From positions 219,216,942 through 219,280,941 of the forward strand of contig CM070874.1 of assembly GCA_036365515.1 (NCBI GenBank): a stretch of 64,000 nt of DNA, read 5' to 3'. Positions within the stretch are counted from its first letter, which is position 1; each line of letters opens with the position of its first letter. The stretch is from Torymus aiolomorphi. Taxonomy: Eukaryota > Arthropoda > Insecta > Hymenoptera > Torymidae. Both the position numbers and the translations under genes were made by a program. Shown here piece by piece: positions 1 through 12,011 of the stretch. Below the pieces are notes generated by a model that saw only the letters and a program-made list of their open reading frames with translations, ran no database searches and had not been told where the DNA came from.

Positions 1-1420
1 TATTTCGAGTTTTATTTTTAAACAAATTTTGAAAAATTGACTTTTCTTCAATCATTAATCAAACAATAAAAAAATCGTATTTACAACTTTAAAAATCGAA
101 AATGAATCTAGAAAGAGAGCTTTTATGTACATTTATCAGAATTAAACAATATTAATTTTAGCGAAAGCTATGATAGTTTGAAGTTGAGCAAAGAAAATGC
201 ACTTAAATACGAGCGAAATAAAGAAGCAGATCCTTGTACATTTTTACGCCTACTTTTACGTTGAGACATACTTGAAATATTAAAGCAATCACTATACTTT
301 ATAGTAAAAATTGTGATATACATATCAATTTTTACTACGAAATGTAGTAATTCTTTTTATATTGCAAGTTATTTCGACGTTACTATATATTAGTAATTTT
401 GAATAAATCATTGTTCTCAATGTTTCGAAAAAAATAATAGTTTTTGATTCTGAAAAAAGTTGAAAGCTCTCTTTTTCTACTTTCAATTTCTATTTTTAAA
501 GTTATATAATAGTACATTTCGACACTAGTGCGATAATAGTACATTACGATACGGGTCTGGTAGGTAATTATTTACCGCATGAGACGTTTTTCGCACGAGC
601 CAAGCGAGTGAGAAAAGTGGCGAAGAAATCATCGGATTTAATTCTAAGTGACGATGCTTCGATAAGTTCTTTTTAAAATCGATGTGAGGTCTAAAATTAA
701 TCGAAATTCATTATATAATAAATTATTTTTCGAATGTTTATTTGGAAAAACACGTCTGACAAGCTCTCCGTGCATACAAGTAATGTACTCAGAAATTTTA
801 TTTTTAAGATATATTCTAAAATTACATAAAATGAGAAACATACAGATTCCTAGTTATCGAAAATACGGGTTTTATGTAATCAAATAGTTATTAAATATTT
901 TTGGATAAAACACAGCTATCGTGTCCCCAGCGCATGTAAATACTGTACTCTGAATGAAATTTTGTAAAAATGCAGAGTGCAATATTAAGAAAATGCAGCA
1001 AGAGCAATACAAAATTATAGATAACGTATTGGTTAATAAAACCTTAAAAAGCTGTACGTGAAATTTCAACTTGCGTGACTGCACGAATTTCCGAGTATTT
1101 AACGAAAACGTTCACAAAACATATGCTTGATGGCTGCTCGTGGAGGTATACAGCCAAATATCATGTAATCCGATTTTCCGTTGTTTTTGTTCAACAGTTC
1201 GGCAGAATTTATTTTCTCAGTGTACGGGTCTCAGAATTGCTAAAAGGGTAAAAAAAAAGCGGCAATAACCCGGTCTTTTGTTAACTAGGTTGCCAGGAAT
1301 TGAAGAGCTTCAATCCCCTTAGAAAGTGCCTAAAATGTTATACATCTTAGACATAACCTATGTAAAGTTCCGATCACAGGTTGTAATTATATATTTAGTA
1401 ATTCCGGCAGTCTAAAGGTT
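1..1420. other. AT-rich intergenic DNA, no gene seen
   Basis: I see no coding region with recognisable protein character here; the open frames are short and of low complexity. A short GC-richer motif at about 583-617 (cgcacgagc ... gcgagtgagaaaag) has an inverted relative at about 35465-35492, so it may be a remnant of a dispersed repeat. Confidence 0.6.
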
Positions 1421-1607
1421 AAAAAGACGTTTTGAATGCTTTCTTTTGTCCTCCTTCTCAAGTCAAAGTAAAAAAAAGTGATTAAACACAGTGAAAACCT
1501 GCTTGTCCATTTGTATGTATTTGCTGTGTGTAATTACGTTTACTAATTTTCTTTTACTTTGACTTGAGAAGGAAGACAAAACAAAGTCTTCGAAACGTCG
1601 TCTTTCT
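1421..1607. mobile_element. Small hairpin element (MITE-like)
   Basis: Two arms of about 55 bp are inverted copies: 1421-1473 carries tccttctcaagtcaaagtaa and 1551-1607 carries ttactttgacttgagaagga, with similarity continuing outward through gacgtttt/aaacgtcgtc. The loop is about 75 bp. This is the form of a small non-autonomous inverted-repeat element. No target duplication was settled and no superfamily can be assigned. Confidence 0.5.
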
Positions 1608-3419
1608 AAGTAAATACCGAGTTTTAATTTTTACACTTAACAGAAGAACCAGTCTCGTTCAACCAGAAACAAACGCGAAATTCAGTTAGCATTGACTACA
1701 GTAATACATATAGTATATTACGTTTTTAGGCAGAAAAATCGAAAATCGAAATTGTCACCCGAGCCGAATGCTACAATTTACATGCGATCTGGGACATTCT
1801 TTGCTTTCTGCCGTCGTGCGTATTTTATTTTTTGGCCTGGCAAGGCCGAAAAATATGCACTAGAAATAAAAAACGTCAAAAACAATTTTTCCCAGCCGAT
1901 TAACGAAAATGTTAAATAAATTAAATTAACGGACAATGTTATACTTACGCTAGTCTTACAAGTCTTCTTTTGGACCCTGGCTTCTTCTTTTTAGAAGGCA
2001 TTGTAAATATTCACTCTAACCGCAATCTATAAAGTTGAAGCTGACGTATGATAACAAAAATGTTGTCATTACTACAGTCCAATTCCACTTGAAATATAAT
2101 AAAACAATCGATATAAATGAAAAATATCGATTTGATACGACACTTCCTTATCCGTATGAACAATATTTTCTTGAAACAATAAATAGTTGTTCAATCGACT
2201 GGACGCAAGTAAATGTCAACAAATTACTGCGCGCCAAATTACGCGAATTGTTGTGAGAACCAAAGCGCCAAAGTCGAACTAAGGACTCGCGTCTGCGCAG
2301 TAGCGGTCTGCCTTGATTATTGGTTGCCCGGATTGCGCGCGTGCTTTTGAATAAGGAGCGGTTGAGAAAATGAGAACGCCTTGTGGAAATCATAAACGTT
2401 AGGATTTACAGAAAATAAGTAAGACAAAAACTGAAATATAGAGGATCGTCTCTTTATTATAACAATATTATAAAAAGAAATCTTAAACATGTTTATTACT
2501 TTTGTACAGTAAAAATATTTTTAGTAGTTCTTATTGACTGTAAATAATGCTGAGTACATAACCAAGTGACAAAAAGTAGCATGAGCAAAACTTATTTGAT
2601 AGGTATGATAGTATTTTCCAGTATCAGTGGATCTCAACTCAAATAATAGTAATTTAAACTCGGGCCCGAACTGTGCCCTTTTTCAACTAAAATCGACGTG
2701 TCCGCTTTTTCAACGAAAAAAAAACCGACGATATACTTCATTTTAATACAATAACAACTTTTTGGGATGGAATTCTGTTGAACAGTAGATATTTTATTGA
2801 AAAATTTGTGTACAGTAACATGAACTGTAATCAGAGTGGAATCATGTTATACATCAAAAAATGAAAAAATTCATGTGTTTTACTAATTTAAAAAGCCTGT
2901 AGCTTTTTTCAGAGTCCTTCAACCATCAAAATAAAATTTTCTTATAGGCAATAATGTATTAAAAATACTTTTTTAGCTTTTCTGGAAAAAATAGGGGCAG
3001 TCAAGTACACCCTTTACATAAAGTGAAGGAATGTTGATCAACAATTAAAGACAAAAATTCGTTTGATCAATTTGGCATAATTATATCTGATTCTACTCAT
3101 AATTTAGAAACTTGTTCCCATGTAATATGCTATATAAAAAGTTTCATAACTTTTTAGCAGACTAAATAATTAATGTAATAAAAAAATTAAAAAAAAAAAT
3201 TTTTTTGGGAAAATTTATATTCTTTTGGTAATAAACTCAATTTCTATATATAGAAATTTCTATTCAATTTCAAGTTGTTTTATTAATTACCTTCTAATTA
3301 ATAACACCGTAGTGGTAGTAAATTTGGCCATTAGCTGCAAGATTTAGGATATTAGACGAAATCTACCATTATAGCTGCATTATACAAAATTCTCTGCAAT
3401 GAGTTGAAAATATAAAGTA
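1608..3419. other. AT-rich intergenic DNA, no gene seen
   Basis: Open frames in this stretch (for example near 1692-1919 and 2035-2256) have no recognisable domain or gene-like context. Nothing else is supportable. Confidence 0.5.
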
Positions 3420-5440
3420 AATTCTTGATCTCAATTTTCGAATGTTTCCTTCGTCTGTGCTATTTATATTCGCTGTTTTATTTTTACACTCATATAATTA
3501 CTTAAAATATTTTATTATAAAAGTTATTTATCTTACCACTCATTGTCAGTTTGTTTTAATCATTTATTTATGCTTTCTATTTTGAACTACACATTTAACA
3601 AAGTATATAAACTATGCACCATATTACACTGACAGAAAATTAAGTCAATAGATATTTTACCCGAGAACATTATGGTTTTACATTACAAAAATAAGTTATT
3701 TTATTAATGTACAATGTTTCCTTGATGTATGTTATTTATATTCATTGTTTTCATCACTTAGTTCCTTTTAATATTTTTAATCTTTCTCATAGAAACACGT
3801 CAATAAAATGTCAACTGTTGGCTGAAATCTTTGATAACTTCATACCGTGTAAATAAAACAACTGATGATCCACTGACAGAAAAGTGTAGAAATATTTTAC
3901 TGGAGAGCATAATCATTTTACATTGCAAAAAGTGGTTTCACACGTACCTGAATCCTTCCTTATATAATATATATATATATATAATTTTATGCTATTCTAT
4001 TCTATTAATATCTGTGTTATTTAATTTTCACTTACATACTATTAATCTGTATTCCGTAATTCGTTTTCATAAAATCAATTTATTGTTACATGTATTTTTT
4101 ATTTGCATTGCCTAAAATTTCTTTATTTTTCTATAAACTATTCCATAAAGATATTTCATTCTTCACACTTACGCATACTATTTTTTAAATTTCTAAGTAT
4201 CTTCTATAAAATATTTGTAAAGGCCATCCAAGTATAATCTTCAAAAATCTGGAACAAATGTACACCAACGATCTAGTTCTTTTACAGCTTAATCATTTAA
4301 AATTCAAACTATTCCATAAACATTTCTCTCTTCACATTTCCGCAAACTATTTTTAAAGTCTCCAAAAGTCTCTTCCACAAAATATTTCTAATCTTTCTCT
4401 TTCTTCTAATATTTCATCATTGAATACTTATCTAATATCTGTCCAATATTACTTCAACCTTTGACACACGTAATAACCAAAAATAATTCACTTATACTAT
4501 TCATAGTCAGTTGTTTTAATCATTCGTAAGCACAATGAATAAACTGAACTATATTTCACTGACATGGAAGTTGATACATGGTATACATTTCAGTGGATCA
4601 TGGTTTTATGTTAAAAACATTTATTTTACAAATTACCGTATACATAACCAAGTTATGATTATCACTAGACAGAATTTTGTTTTTATTTCATAAAACAAAT
4701 TATTATATAAAAAAGATCCAATGTTTCCTTGATATGTGCTATTTATATTCGCTGTTTAATTTCACTATAATAACTTTAAATAATTAATCACTTATCATAC
4801 ACTCATTTTTCTAAATCATTTGTTTATGCTTTATATGAAACAGCACTTTAAGCACAATAAAAATAAACTGAGGTATACTTTACTGACAGAATTCCATACA
4901 TATATTTCAGTGGATCTTACTTTTACGTTAAAAAAATAAGTTATTTTACAAAATACATATTGCTTCCATCTATGGCATTTATATTTCTCCTATGCTATTT
5001 ATATTTGCTGTTTGATTTCCAATTCAATCATACATATCATAACCCTTATTTTAGAGTCTGCTTTTATAATATCAACATATATATATATGTGTGTGTGTAT
5101 TTCTTTTATTCAAATTTTCTGAATTTTCTTTCTTCGTACTTCCATAAACTTCTTTTCCTCTTTTTATAAACTTTGTTTCTTTCGTCATTCTGTCAAAAAC
5201 TATTTTTAAATTCTTCAAATTTCTTCCAGAAACTATTTCTAAAGTATAGCCAAGTCCAAGTATAAACTTTATCTGGAAAAAAATATACACAAAGTATCTA
5301 GTTTTTTACACATACAGTGCTTTATTATATATTAATTTTGACATCTAATACTTATCTAATATGTTTCTTGGTATATTATTTCATAGTTGGCACACGTAGA
5401 TAAAATATCAGTAATTGGCTAAAATCTTCAATAACCATGC
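3420..5440. repeat. Degenerate tandem/dispersed repeat block
   Basis: Two anchors recur in the same order. One is a tgtttcctt ... tgctatttatattcgctgttt segment near 3442, 3713 and 4719, with a weaker copy near 4967-5012. The other is a cactgacag/actgacag segment near 3629, 3870, 4558 and 4882, followed by a 'ttttac..aaaaataagttatttta' type tail. Spacing is irregular (about 250-1000 bp), so this is an old, eroded repeat family rather than a clean satellite. No gene is seen in it. Confidence 0.5.
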
Positions 5441-5578
5441 AAACAATAAAATATAAACAAAATAGAAAGAGGTTATACTGCTCAAGCAGCCGCCACCAAA
5501 TTTTTGCCATGAGTGATGAGATATTCTGTCACATGACGTACTCTGCTAAGCACATGGGCAGTGGTGGGTGCGTAACTG

Positions 5579-6975
5579 TGTTACGACCCGAGTCGGGTTC
5601 GGCGAGTAGAAAGTCGTTTCTACAATGGTCGCCTCGTTGACCAATTAAATTGTGGATTCGTTGTTCGATTAAGCACTGAAGTGCAAGGAGTTGCGGGAAC
5701 TTTTAAATAAGAACTCGAATAAAATAAACTTTAACCTTGGAGTTTTATTCAATTTAAATGAAATACTTGTATCTTTGACAAATAACTTTGGAACTTTAAT
5801 AAAATATAAAGTTTTTCAAGCGTGACTCGATGTAATTCAAGAATGACCTTGAATATTATGCTCTGAGGCACTTGCACAGAGACCTCAGAGAGACTGCCTA
5901 AGGCCGGCGAGGAGGCCCTATTTATATTCTAGGTTATAGATGGAGCTCCAGGTTGGTGGTGGGAGTGGAGCCAATCAGAGTTGTTCCTCTTCTTCGAGTG
6001 GGAGTGGCTTTACTGGAGATTTCTAGTTTAATCCGGTTTGTCCTTGAGAGTGGGAGTGGCCTCGCTGGATAATTCTAGTTTATTCTGGATCGTCCTCGAG
6101 AGTGGGAGTGGCTTCGCTGGAGAAATCTAGTTCCTTCGAGAGTGGGGGAGATTTCCGTTAGAATCCGTTGACCTTGGCGCCCCTAAAAATAGAAGGTAAA
6201 CAGGAAGAAGGAGAGGGAATTTCCGTTGGGATCCTGCCGGTTAGATCAGGTTTCGAGGGCTTCTAAAAATAGGAAGAGGGAGAGGGAATTTCCGTTGGGA
6301 TCCGGCCGGTTAGATCAGGTTTCGAGGGCTTCTAAAAATAGGAAGAGGGAGAGGGAAAAGAGATAAACAACTCCAGGAATAATATGGAGTAAATAACTCC
6401 GGGAATTATACGGAGTAAATAACTCCAGGAATTATACGGAGTAAATAACTCCGGGAATTATACGGAGTAAATAACTCCGGGAATTATACGGAGTAAACAA
6501 CTCCAGGAATTATACGGAGTAAATAACTCCAAGAATTATAAATTTAGAAAAGGAATGAGCGTTTCCCTGAGCGAGTATTATCCTGTTATAATTTAAATAT
6601 CATTAATTATTATTAATGCCTAGATCGATTGCTATTAGTTTAATTGAGTTATTATTTATCAAATACGGGATTAATATTTATTGTTAGTCATTTATTTCAA
6701 TTTGCGTTATCCTAAATTCGTTTATTATTTATTTACTATTTATTTACGGAATAGCTGATATAAGTTATCTGATTAAAATTAATCAAATTAATGATTCTAT
6801 TGTTAAAATCTTCAACAGGTTTTTATTTTATGGGAATACGTTTCGATACGTTTAATATTTAATTGTTTGATTTATTTAAGATTAATTTTGAAATCAATCT
6901 TCTAAATTCGAAATTATTATTGCAGACCGATCCTAAATATTCTGTTACTCGTTCACGCGAACGCAGTTCATAACA
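5579..6975 (-). repeat. Gypsy-1 3' LTR
   Basis: This is 1397 bp with TG...CA ends, essentially identical to 15020-16416. Internally it has about four diverged units built on 'gagtgggagtgg(c/a)' (about 5938-6150), two copies of a roughly 70-bp unit containing 'tttccgttgggatcc' (6220-6355), and a 26-bp minisatellite at about 6365-6542. Confidence 0.95.
6365..6542. repeat. 26-bp minisatellite in gypsy-1 LTR
   Basis: About seven units of 26 bp (aataactcc(g/a)ggaattatacggagta type) lie head to tail; the same array is at about 15803-15983. Each unit carries ctccg ... cggag, so each can fold into a small 5-bp-stem hairpin. Confidence 0.85.
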
Positions 6976-6995
6976 GTCCCCCCCGTCTTTTAAAA
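6976..6995 (-). promoter_or_regulatory. Gypsy-1 polypurine tract
   Basis: Read on the minus strand, the bases directly inside the 3' LTR are aaaagacgggggggac, a purine run at the position where plus-strand DNA synthesis is primed in LTR retrotransposons. Confidence 0.75.
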
Positions 6996-8564
6996 CACGA
7001 ACCCATGGTTCGGGCTTTTCCGTATTTCGAATTTCAAATGTTCGCGCGCTTAATCGAGTCCTCCTGCGCGAGTCGGGTTTGGCTTGTCTCTGTTAGATGG
7101 TGCCACCCGCCGGTGGCGTGGTCTGATTGCTAAATGTTATTGTCGTCTGCTACAGAGCTGTCGGAGCAATGGGCAAGGGGAGTCAAAATTTCCCTCAAAG
7201 CAAAGGATTCGCATAAGTAAGGTTTGCATCAAGGGGAATTGAAAAGAAAGTAAGGGAGGAGGCAAAAAAACAAGGCTACCCTCCCATTACTCCATAAGGA
7301 AAATAGCAAGAGCACCCTACTGATTGATCAGATAAGTACACAATTTCTCATTGTTGTTTTGAGAAAGAAGGATCAAGCACTCTTTGTGGCAAATTTTATT
7401 GTTTCAGGATGAGGGGATATAATCATTAATTCAGAGGAAGGGGAGCCCATTGTTATCCAGCCAACGTGCATCAAACGGATTGGGGATCTATGACGGTGAT
7501 CTTCATAAACCTTTCCAGACAAGAAGGGCACATAAGTATAGTAGTAAATTGCTTACAAGAATATAAGCTACCCCTCTTTCTCCAAAAAGCAGAAAAAAAA
7601 AAGGTTGGATGCCTTCAAGGATTTGTATCGAGGAAGGGACAGGATAATCGCTTTAGGAAAGAGAGATACGCATACGCCCACCTCAACTGTGAAAATCTCA
7701 TTACTTAAACGAAATATTTTCCCTTTTCTTTTATTAATCTGGACTGACGAGTCCTGTAAAATGGAGGGAAAAATAAATAATAAAAAAAGGAGGAGAGAGA
7801 GAGAAATCAAATACGAAGGGTTTTTATTCGAGGGTCAGAAAGGAATTTTCCGATTAATCACTGATACGGAAATGACGAAACAGGAGGATCAAGGCTTCCT
7901 TCCATAAAAGGGATTTCAATTTATCAACCATCCCGGATAGCAGCGCGTGCCGGACAGATTCAGCGCACGAATGCTACCACGACGTGCCTTAAGTTTTAAG
8001 TGCCTTAGGGAAATGTGAATTTAATTTAAATAATCAGGGTGAAAACGCGGGTCTAATAATATTTTTTTTTTTTTTTTTTTTTTATTTCTAAGGGTGAAGT
8101 TACAATGAAACGAGGGTTCTAATCTAAATAATTTTTCTTTTAAGGGTGAAAGTTTTTTTATTAAGTTACGGTTAAAGCTGAACAATTAATAATTTTTATT
8201 TTTAAGGGTGAATTTTTTTTAATAATTTACGTTTAAAGGTGAACAATTAATAATTTTTTATTTTTAAGGGTGAAGGGAGCACCTGCCATCGCTCCCTTCT
8301 GTGAGATGCTTCCTATGGCTCACCGGAACCCATCCTAATACAATGTATCAAGAGTACTTCCGGTTTCCCATCTCCAGGGCAAAAGGAATGATGCATTTAA
8401 AGTGAGCCCTGGCCATCTCTCCTATAACCCTTATTATTTTATTATTTATTAAATTGATTACAAAAAGAGATACATGAATTTATGATTAGGTCGCACGCAA
8501 TTATAAGAATACAAAATGCCGCATAGAGTAGTATTATAAACATCGCATAAGAAAATGGACAAAA
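6996..8564 (-). other. Gypsy-1 3' untranslated region, no env gene
   Basis: This 1.6-kb stretch between the pol stop and the polypurine tract has no convincing coding frame. It includes a long T run at about 8061-8082 and three to four diverged repeats of 'aaggGTGAA ... taatttttatttttaagggtgaa' at about 8036-8280. The env gene of errantivirus-type relatives would lie here, but none is recognisable. Confidence 0.6.
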
Positions 8565-11500
8565 TTAGCTGGGTCGCAAACACGCGTGTTTTAATTTGTT
8601 CACATGGACTACCTTGGTTTTATTATTCCCTAAGTCTATTCTCGCGTTCCTATCGTCTATTAATTCGATTATTCTATAACGGCCCGCGTATTGTTCATCA
8701 AATTTGCCTACTTGAGGTTCTTTTAATAAATATACCTCTTCTCCGACCTTAAAATTTTTTGTATTTAATTTCTGATCGTAATATCGCTTTGACCGTTCCT
8801 TAGCCTCTAATAACCGCGCGTTTGCCATTCTTTGAGTGTCATTTAGCTTAAATATCAATTCATCCAGGTACATTTCATATGTCTTTTCTACAGTCCTTGT
8901 TTCAAACTCGGAAGGTAATCGCGCCTTTTGCCCAAAAATTAATTCGTGGGGGGTAAAGCCGTGCGCTGAATGAACGGACGTATTATACGAAAACATGGCC
9001 ATCTTAATCCACATATCCCAATCAGTCTTATCCGTATACATTTTTAAATATTCTACTAGTGAATGGTGACTTCTTTCTAGAGAGCCCATGGTTTGGGGAT
9101 GAAAAGAGGTGGATCGTAATTGTTTGATTTTAAAAATCTTAGCTACCCTTTGCATTAATTTACTTTGAAAATTGCTACCTTGATCGGTTTTTATAGCTTC
9201 GGGGCAACCGAACCGAGTTATGAAATCGTGAACTAACGCGGTGGCGACCATCTCAGCGGTCATGTCAGACATAGGGAGGGCGTCAGAATACTTAGTTAGG
9301 TTGCACTGGAGGGTTAATATGTATTTATTACCGGCTACTGTTACAGGTAAGGGCCCCACGATATCCATCTCTAAAATCTCGAACGCTTTACTAGGGGTAG
9401 TAGTGATTCTCATAGGCTGTTTTGTTTTTACTCGTACTAATTTTTTCCTTTGACAATTTTCGCAAGTTCGTACGTGTTCGGAAACGTCCTCTTTTATACC
9501 TGGCCAGAAGTACCGTTCGCGGACGCGGTGGTAAGTTTTTGCAACACCCTTGTGACCCCCTATCGCTGAGTCATGGGCTTCACTTACAATTCTCAATCTA
9601 TCGTTGGGAGGAGGGATAATTACTTCGCCCGTACAAATAGTTAATTTAGGTATCGCTGTTTTCCAACGTGCCCGTAGGGTAATTTCGATAGGTAACCAAT
9701 GGTTCTTTTCCAACCCGTCTCCAAATTTCGAGATGCTAACCGAGTTTATATTTTCCTCAATCATTGCGGTTCGGAGCGACTCTAAGCATTGAACTATTAC
9801 GCCTGCGGTGGCTATCTCATCTGACCTTTCTTTTATGAATAAGGAATATATACTTTTTCCATTTGATAAATTCGTCTGTACTACCGCGCCTATGCCAATG
9901 GGTTCTGTCTTTAATTTCTCTATATCTATCATCTCTAAATCTACTAACTGTTGACAAATAGGGGTACTTATTTCACAGTCTACGGACATAAAATGCGCGA
10001 TATTATCCTTTCTCATTAGAAGCTGATCTCGGGAGTATTCGACGGAGGTTATCACGAGGACTCTTTCAAGGTGGCTCGCAAGGGACGGGTTTGTTAAAAC
10101 GGGATCTTTTTCACTCGGGGTTGGTTGGGTCTTGCTCATACAGGATTTCTCAGGATTATCACTTATTATCATTACTTCCTGGGGGAATTCTTTCTCAACT
10201 TCTTTGGGACAGGGACTCATGGGGTCTACGCTAAACTCTATCTTGTAAGTTTTAATGTTAACAATTTTAAATTCTACATCAACATCAACGTCAGACACAC
10301 TCTCATTAGGGGTTTTGTCAATGGTCAATTCGTCATCTGTTGTTGGTTCTCGGAGAGCAATTACCCCTTGAACCTCTGTCTGTATATTGGGAGCCCTACT
10401 TTTGCCAGACGGGATTTCTTGATAGGAATTTTCCTGTAGGTCCCCGGCCCTATTTTCCTGACCATGTGCGGAAGTACTACGCTCCAGAGCCGAACACTCC
10501 CCGAGCCCCCCGGCACATGCAAGAACTTCGGTCGCCGTGGTCACAGCCGGCTCACAACCGCCCGGCAGGGTTTCTTGATAGGAATTTTCCTGTAGGCCCC
10601 CGGCATCCTCCTCGACACATGCCAAGGTACTACGCCCGGCGGGATTTCTTGATAGGAATTTTCCTGTAGGTCCCCGGCCCCCAGCATGCGCGAAGGCTTC
10701 GGTCGTGCTCTTGACGACCGGATCTCCTCCTATCTCTACATCCTCTACAGAAGGCAACGGCCACGATATACGTGCAACCGGACCATCACAGGAAGCAACT
10801 GCAGCATTGCGAGTAACACCACAATTAGCCCCTGTAAAGGGGGATTCCCTAAAGCTACTCTCCTCACATTTAGAGGGCTTCAGCCGTGACCCCGTGACCG
10901 GCTCGTATCTAAAGCTACCTCGGCCACGATATACGTGCAACCGCTGCTCTCTTCCAATGGAAGAGGCAGAGCTAAATCTGTCCATGTCCGTGAGTCCGTT
11001 GTCTGTTTCCATTGAATTGCGGGGAATTTCAGGATTCTCGGCACCTTCGGAACCTTGTTTCTCAGGGGTCGACTCTGTTTTATTAATAAGAAAAACATTC
11101 TCTATTTCTAATTCGGAAAAAGGTTCTTCCGAGCCGAGAATATCTGGATTTGGAGGTATAGGGAGGGTTATGGGGTTTCTGGAAAGTGCGTCCGCGTTCA
11201 TGTTGATTTTACCTGGCTTGTGTATTATATCGTAGTCGTATTCCCTTAGTAGTATTTTCCACCTCGCTATTCTCTGGACGGGATCTTTCAGTCTATGGAG
11301 CCATAATAAAGGTCGATGGTCGGTTACTAACGTGAATTTTCTGCCGTACAAATAGGGCCTAAATTGTTTTACCGCGTGAATTATTGCTAAAAGCTCTTTT
11401 TCGGTGGTTGTGTAATTTAATTCGGCACTAATTAAAGCTCTAGATGTGTATGCAATTGGAAGGTCTTTCCCGATGGGTCCCTGACTTAACACGCCACCTA

Positions 11501-12011
11501 AAGCGAAATCTGACGCGTCCGTGGTCACCACGAAAGGTAGGTTAAAATCCGGATATTGCAGTAAGGGTTGCGAGCAAAGCTTTTGTTTAAGAGTGATAAA
11601 TGCGTTCTCCTGTGTCTCCCCCCATGAAAATTTAACTTCTTTTTGCAATAGGTAATGGAGCGGTCTAGCGATCTTAGCAAAGTCGGGGATAAACCGACGA
11701 TAGTATCCGGCTAACCCTAAAAATTGTTTTATGTTTTTAGCGTTAATGGGGCGCGGGAAATCCGATACGGCTTGAGTTTTCCGAGGGTCGGGTCTTACGC
11801 CTTGTTCCGAGATTACATGACCGAGATAAACAACTTCTTTTCTCAAAAAAAGACACTTATCAGGCTGCAAGGTGAGGCCAGCTGTTTTTAATCTTCCAAA
11901 AAGCTTCTTCAATTTACGAGTATGATCTTCAAGAGATTCGGCGTATACTACTATATCATCCATATAAACAAATAACTCGATACCTTGCAACCCGGTAAGA
12001 ACCTTATCCAT
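8565..12011 (-). CDS. pol: Gypsy-1 pol, 3' part: RT palm, RNase H, integrase
   Basis: This long frame encodes most of the polyprotein that copies and integrates the element. It starts just before the RT active site (YMDD motif in FVYMDDIVVYAES, residues about 16-20). It continues through the thumb/connection (FLGLAGYYRRFIPDF), RNase H (TDASDFALGG near residue 164; TDHRPLLWLHRL) and a long acidic linker of about 500 residues. Integrase follows: the H-H-C-C zinc site (HDSAIGGHKG ... CENCQRKK, about 810-850) and a catalytic triad with D in MDIVGP, D in TDQGSNF and E in GSLERSHH. The C-terminal part resembles the GPF/Y region (YAGRYRIIELI). The linker contains three nearly identical GxLQENSYQExPxG repeats. 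The first Met is internal to RT: the true upstream reading frame is separated from this one by a frameshift near 12030. Confidence 0.9.
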   Translation of the reverse strand: MDKVLTGLQGIELFVYMDDIVVYAESLEDHTRKLKKLFGRLKTAGLTLQPDKCLFLRKEVVYLGHVISEQGVRPDPRKTQAVSDFPRPINAKNIKQFLGLAGYYRRFIPDFAKIARPLHYLLQKEVKFSWGETQENAFITLKQKLCSQPLLQYPDFNLPFVVTTDASDFALGGVLSQGPIGKDLPIAYTSRALISAELNYTTTEKELLAIIHAVKQFRPYLYGRKFTLVTDHRPLLWLHRLKDPVQRIARWKILLREYDYDIIHKPGKINMNADALSRNPITLPIPPNPDILGSEEPFSELEIENVFLINKTESTPEKQGSEGAENPEIPRNSMETDNGLTDMDRFSSASSIGREQRLHVYRGRGSFRYEPVTGSRLKPSKCEESSFRESPFTGANCGVTRNAAVASCDGPVARISWPLPSVEDVEIGGDPVVKSTTEAFAHAGGRGPTGKFLSRNPAGRSTLACVEEDAGGLQENSYQETLPGGCEPAVTTATEVLACAGGLGECSALERSTSAHGQENRAGDLQENSYQEIPSGKSRAPNIQTEVQGVIALREPTTDDELTIDKTPNESVSDVDVDVEFKIVNIKTYKIEFSVDPMSPCPKEVEKEFPQEVMIISDNPEKSCMSKTQPTPSEKDPVLTNPSLASHLERVLVITSVEYSRDQLLMRKDNIAHFMSVDCEISTPICQQLVDLEMIDIEKLKTEPIGIGAVVQTNLSNGKSIYSLFIKERSDEIATAGVIVQCLESLRTAMIEENINSVSISKFGDGLEKNHWLPIEITLRARWKTAIPKLTICTGEVIIPPPNDRLRIVSEAHDSAIGGHKGVAKTYHRVRERYFWPGIKEDVSEHVRTCENCQRKKLVRVKTKQPMRITTTPSKAFEILEMDIVGPLPVTVAGNKYILTLQCNLTKYSDALPMSDMTAEMVATALVHDFITRFGCPEAIKTDQGSNFQSKLMQRVAKIFKIKQLRSTSFHPQTMGSLERSHHSLVEYLKMYTDKTDWDMWIKMAMFSYNTSVHSAHGFTPHELIFGQKARLPSEFETRTVEKTYEMYLDELIFKLNDTQRMANARLLEAKERSKRYYDQKLNTKNFKVGEEVYLLKEPQVGKFDEQYAGRYRIIELIDDRNARIDLGNNKTKVVHVNKLKHACLRPS
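10408..10680. repeat. Repeats inside the gypsy-1 pol linker
   Basis: The segment gatttcttgataggaatttt recurs three times (near 10412, 10569 and 10649). It encodes the repeated peptide LQENSYQE in the linker between RNase H and integrase. A second direct repeat, ccacgatatacgtgcaaccg, occurs near 10761 and 10923. All copies keep the pol reading frame. Confidence 0.85.

Noticed and set aside
6365..6542. CRISPR-like array of 26-bp units
   Set aside because: Units are contiguous with no unique spacers and lie inside a eukaryotic LTR.
7605..7907. 100-codon plus-strand frame in the gypsy-1 3' region
   Set aside because: Opposite orientation to the element, no domain, low-complexity Lys/Arg runs; not supportable as env or any other gene.
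8061..8082. LINE poly(A) tail at the T run
   Set aside because: It is within the gypsy-1 3' region, with no LINE sequence beside it and no flanking duplication.
10125..11235. Plus-strand open frames of 100-176 codons opposite gypsy-1 pol
   Set aside because: They lie antisense to a clear RNase H-integrase coding frame and show no domain; they are shadows of its composition.
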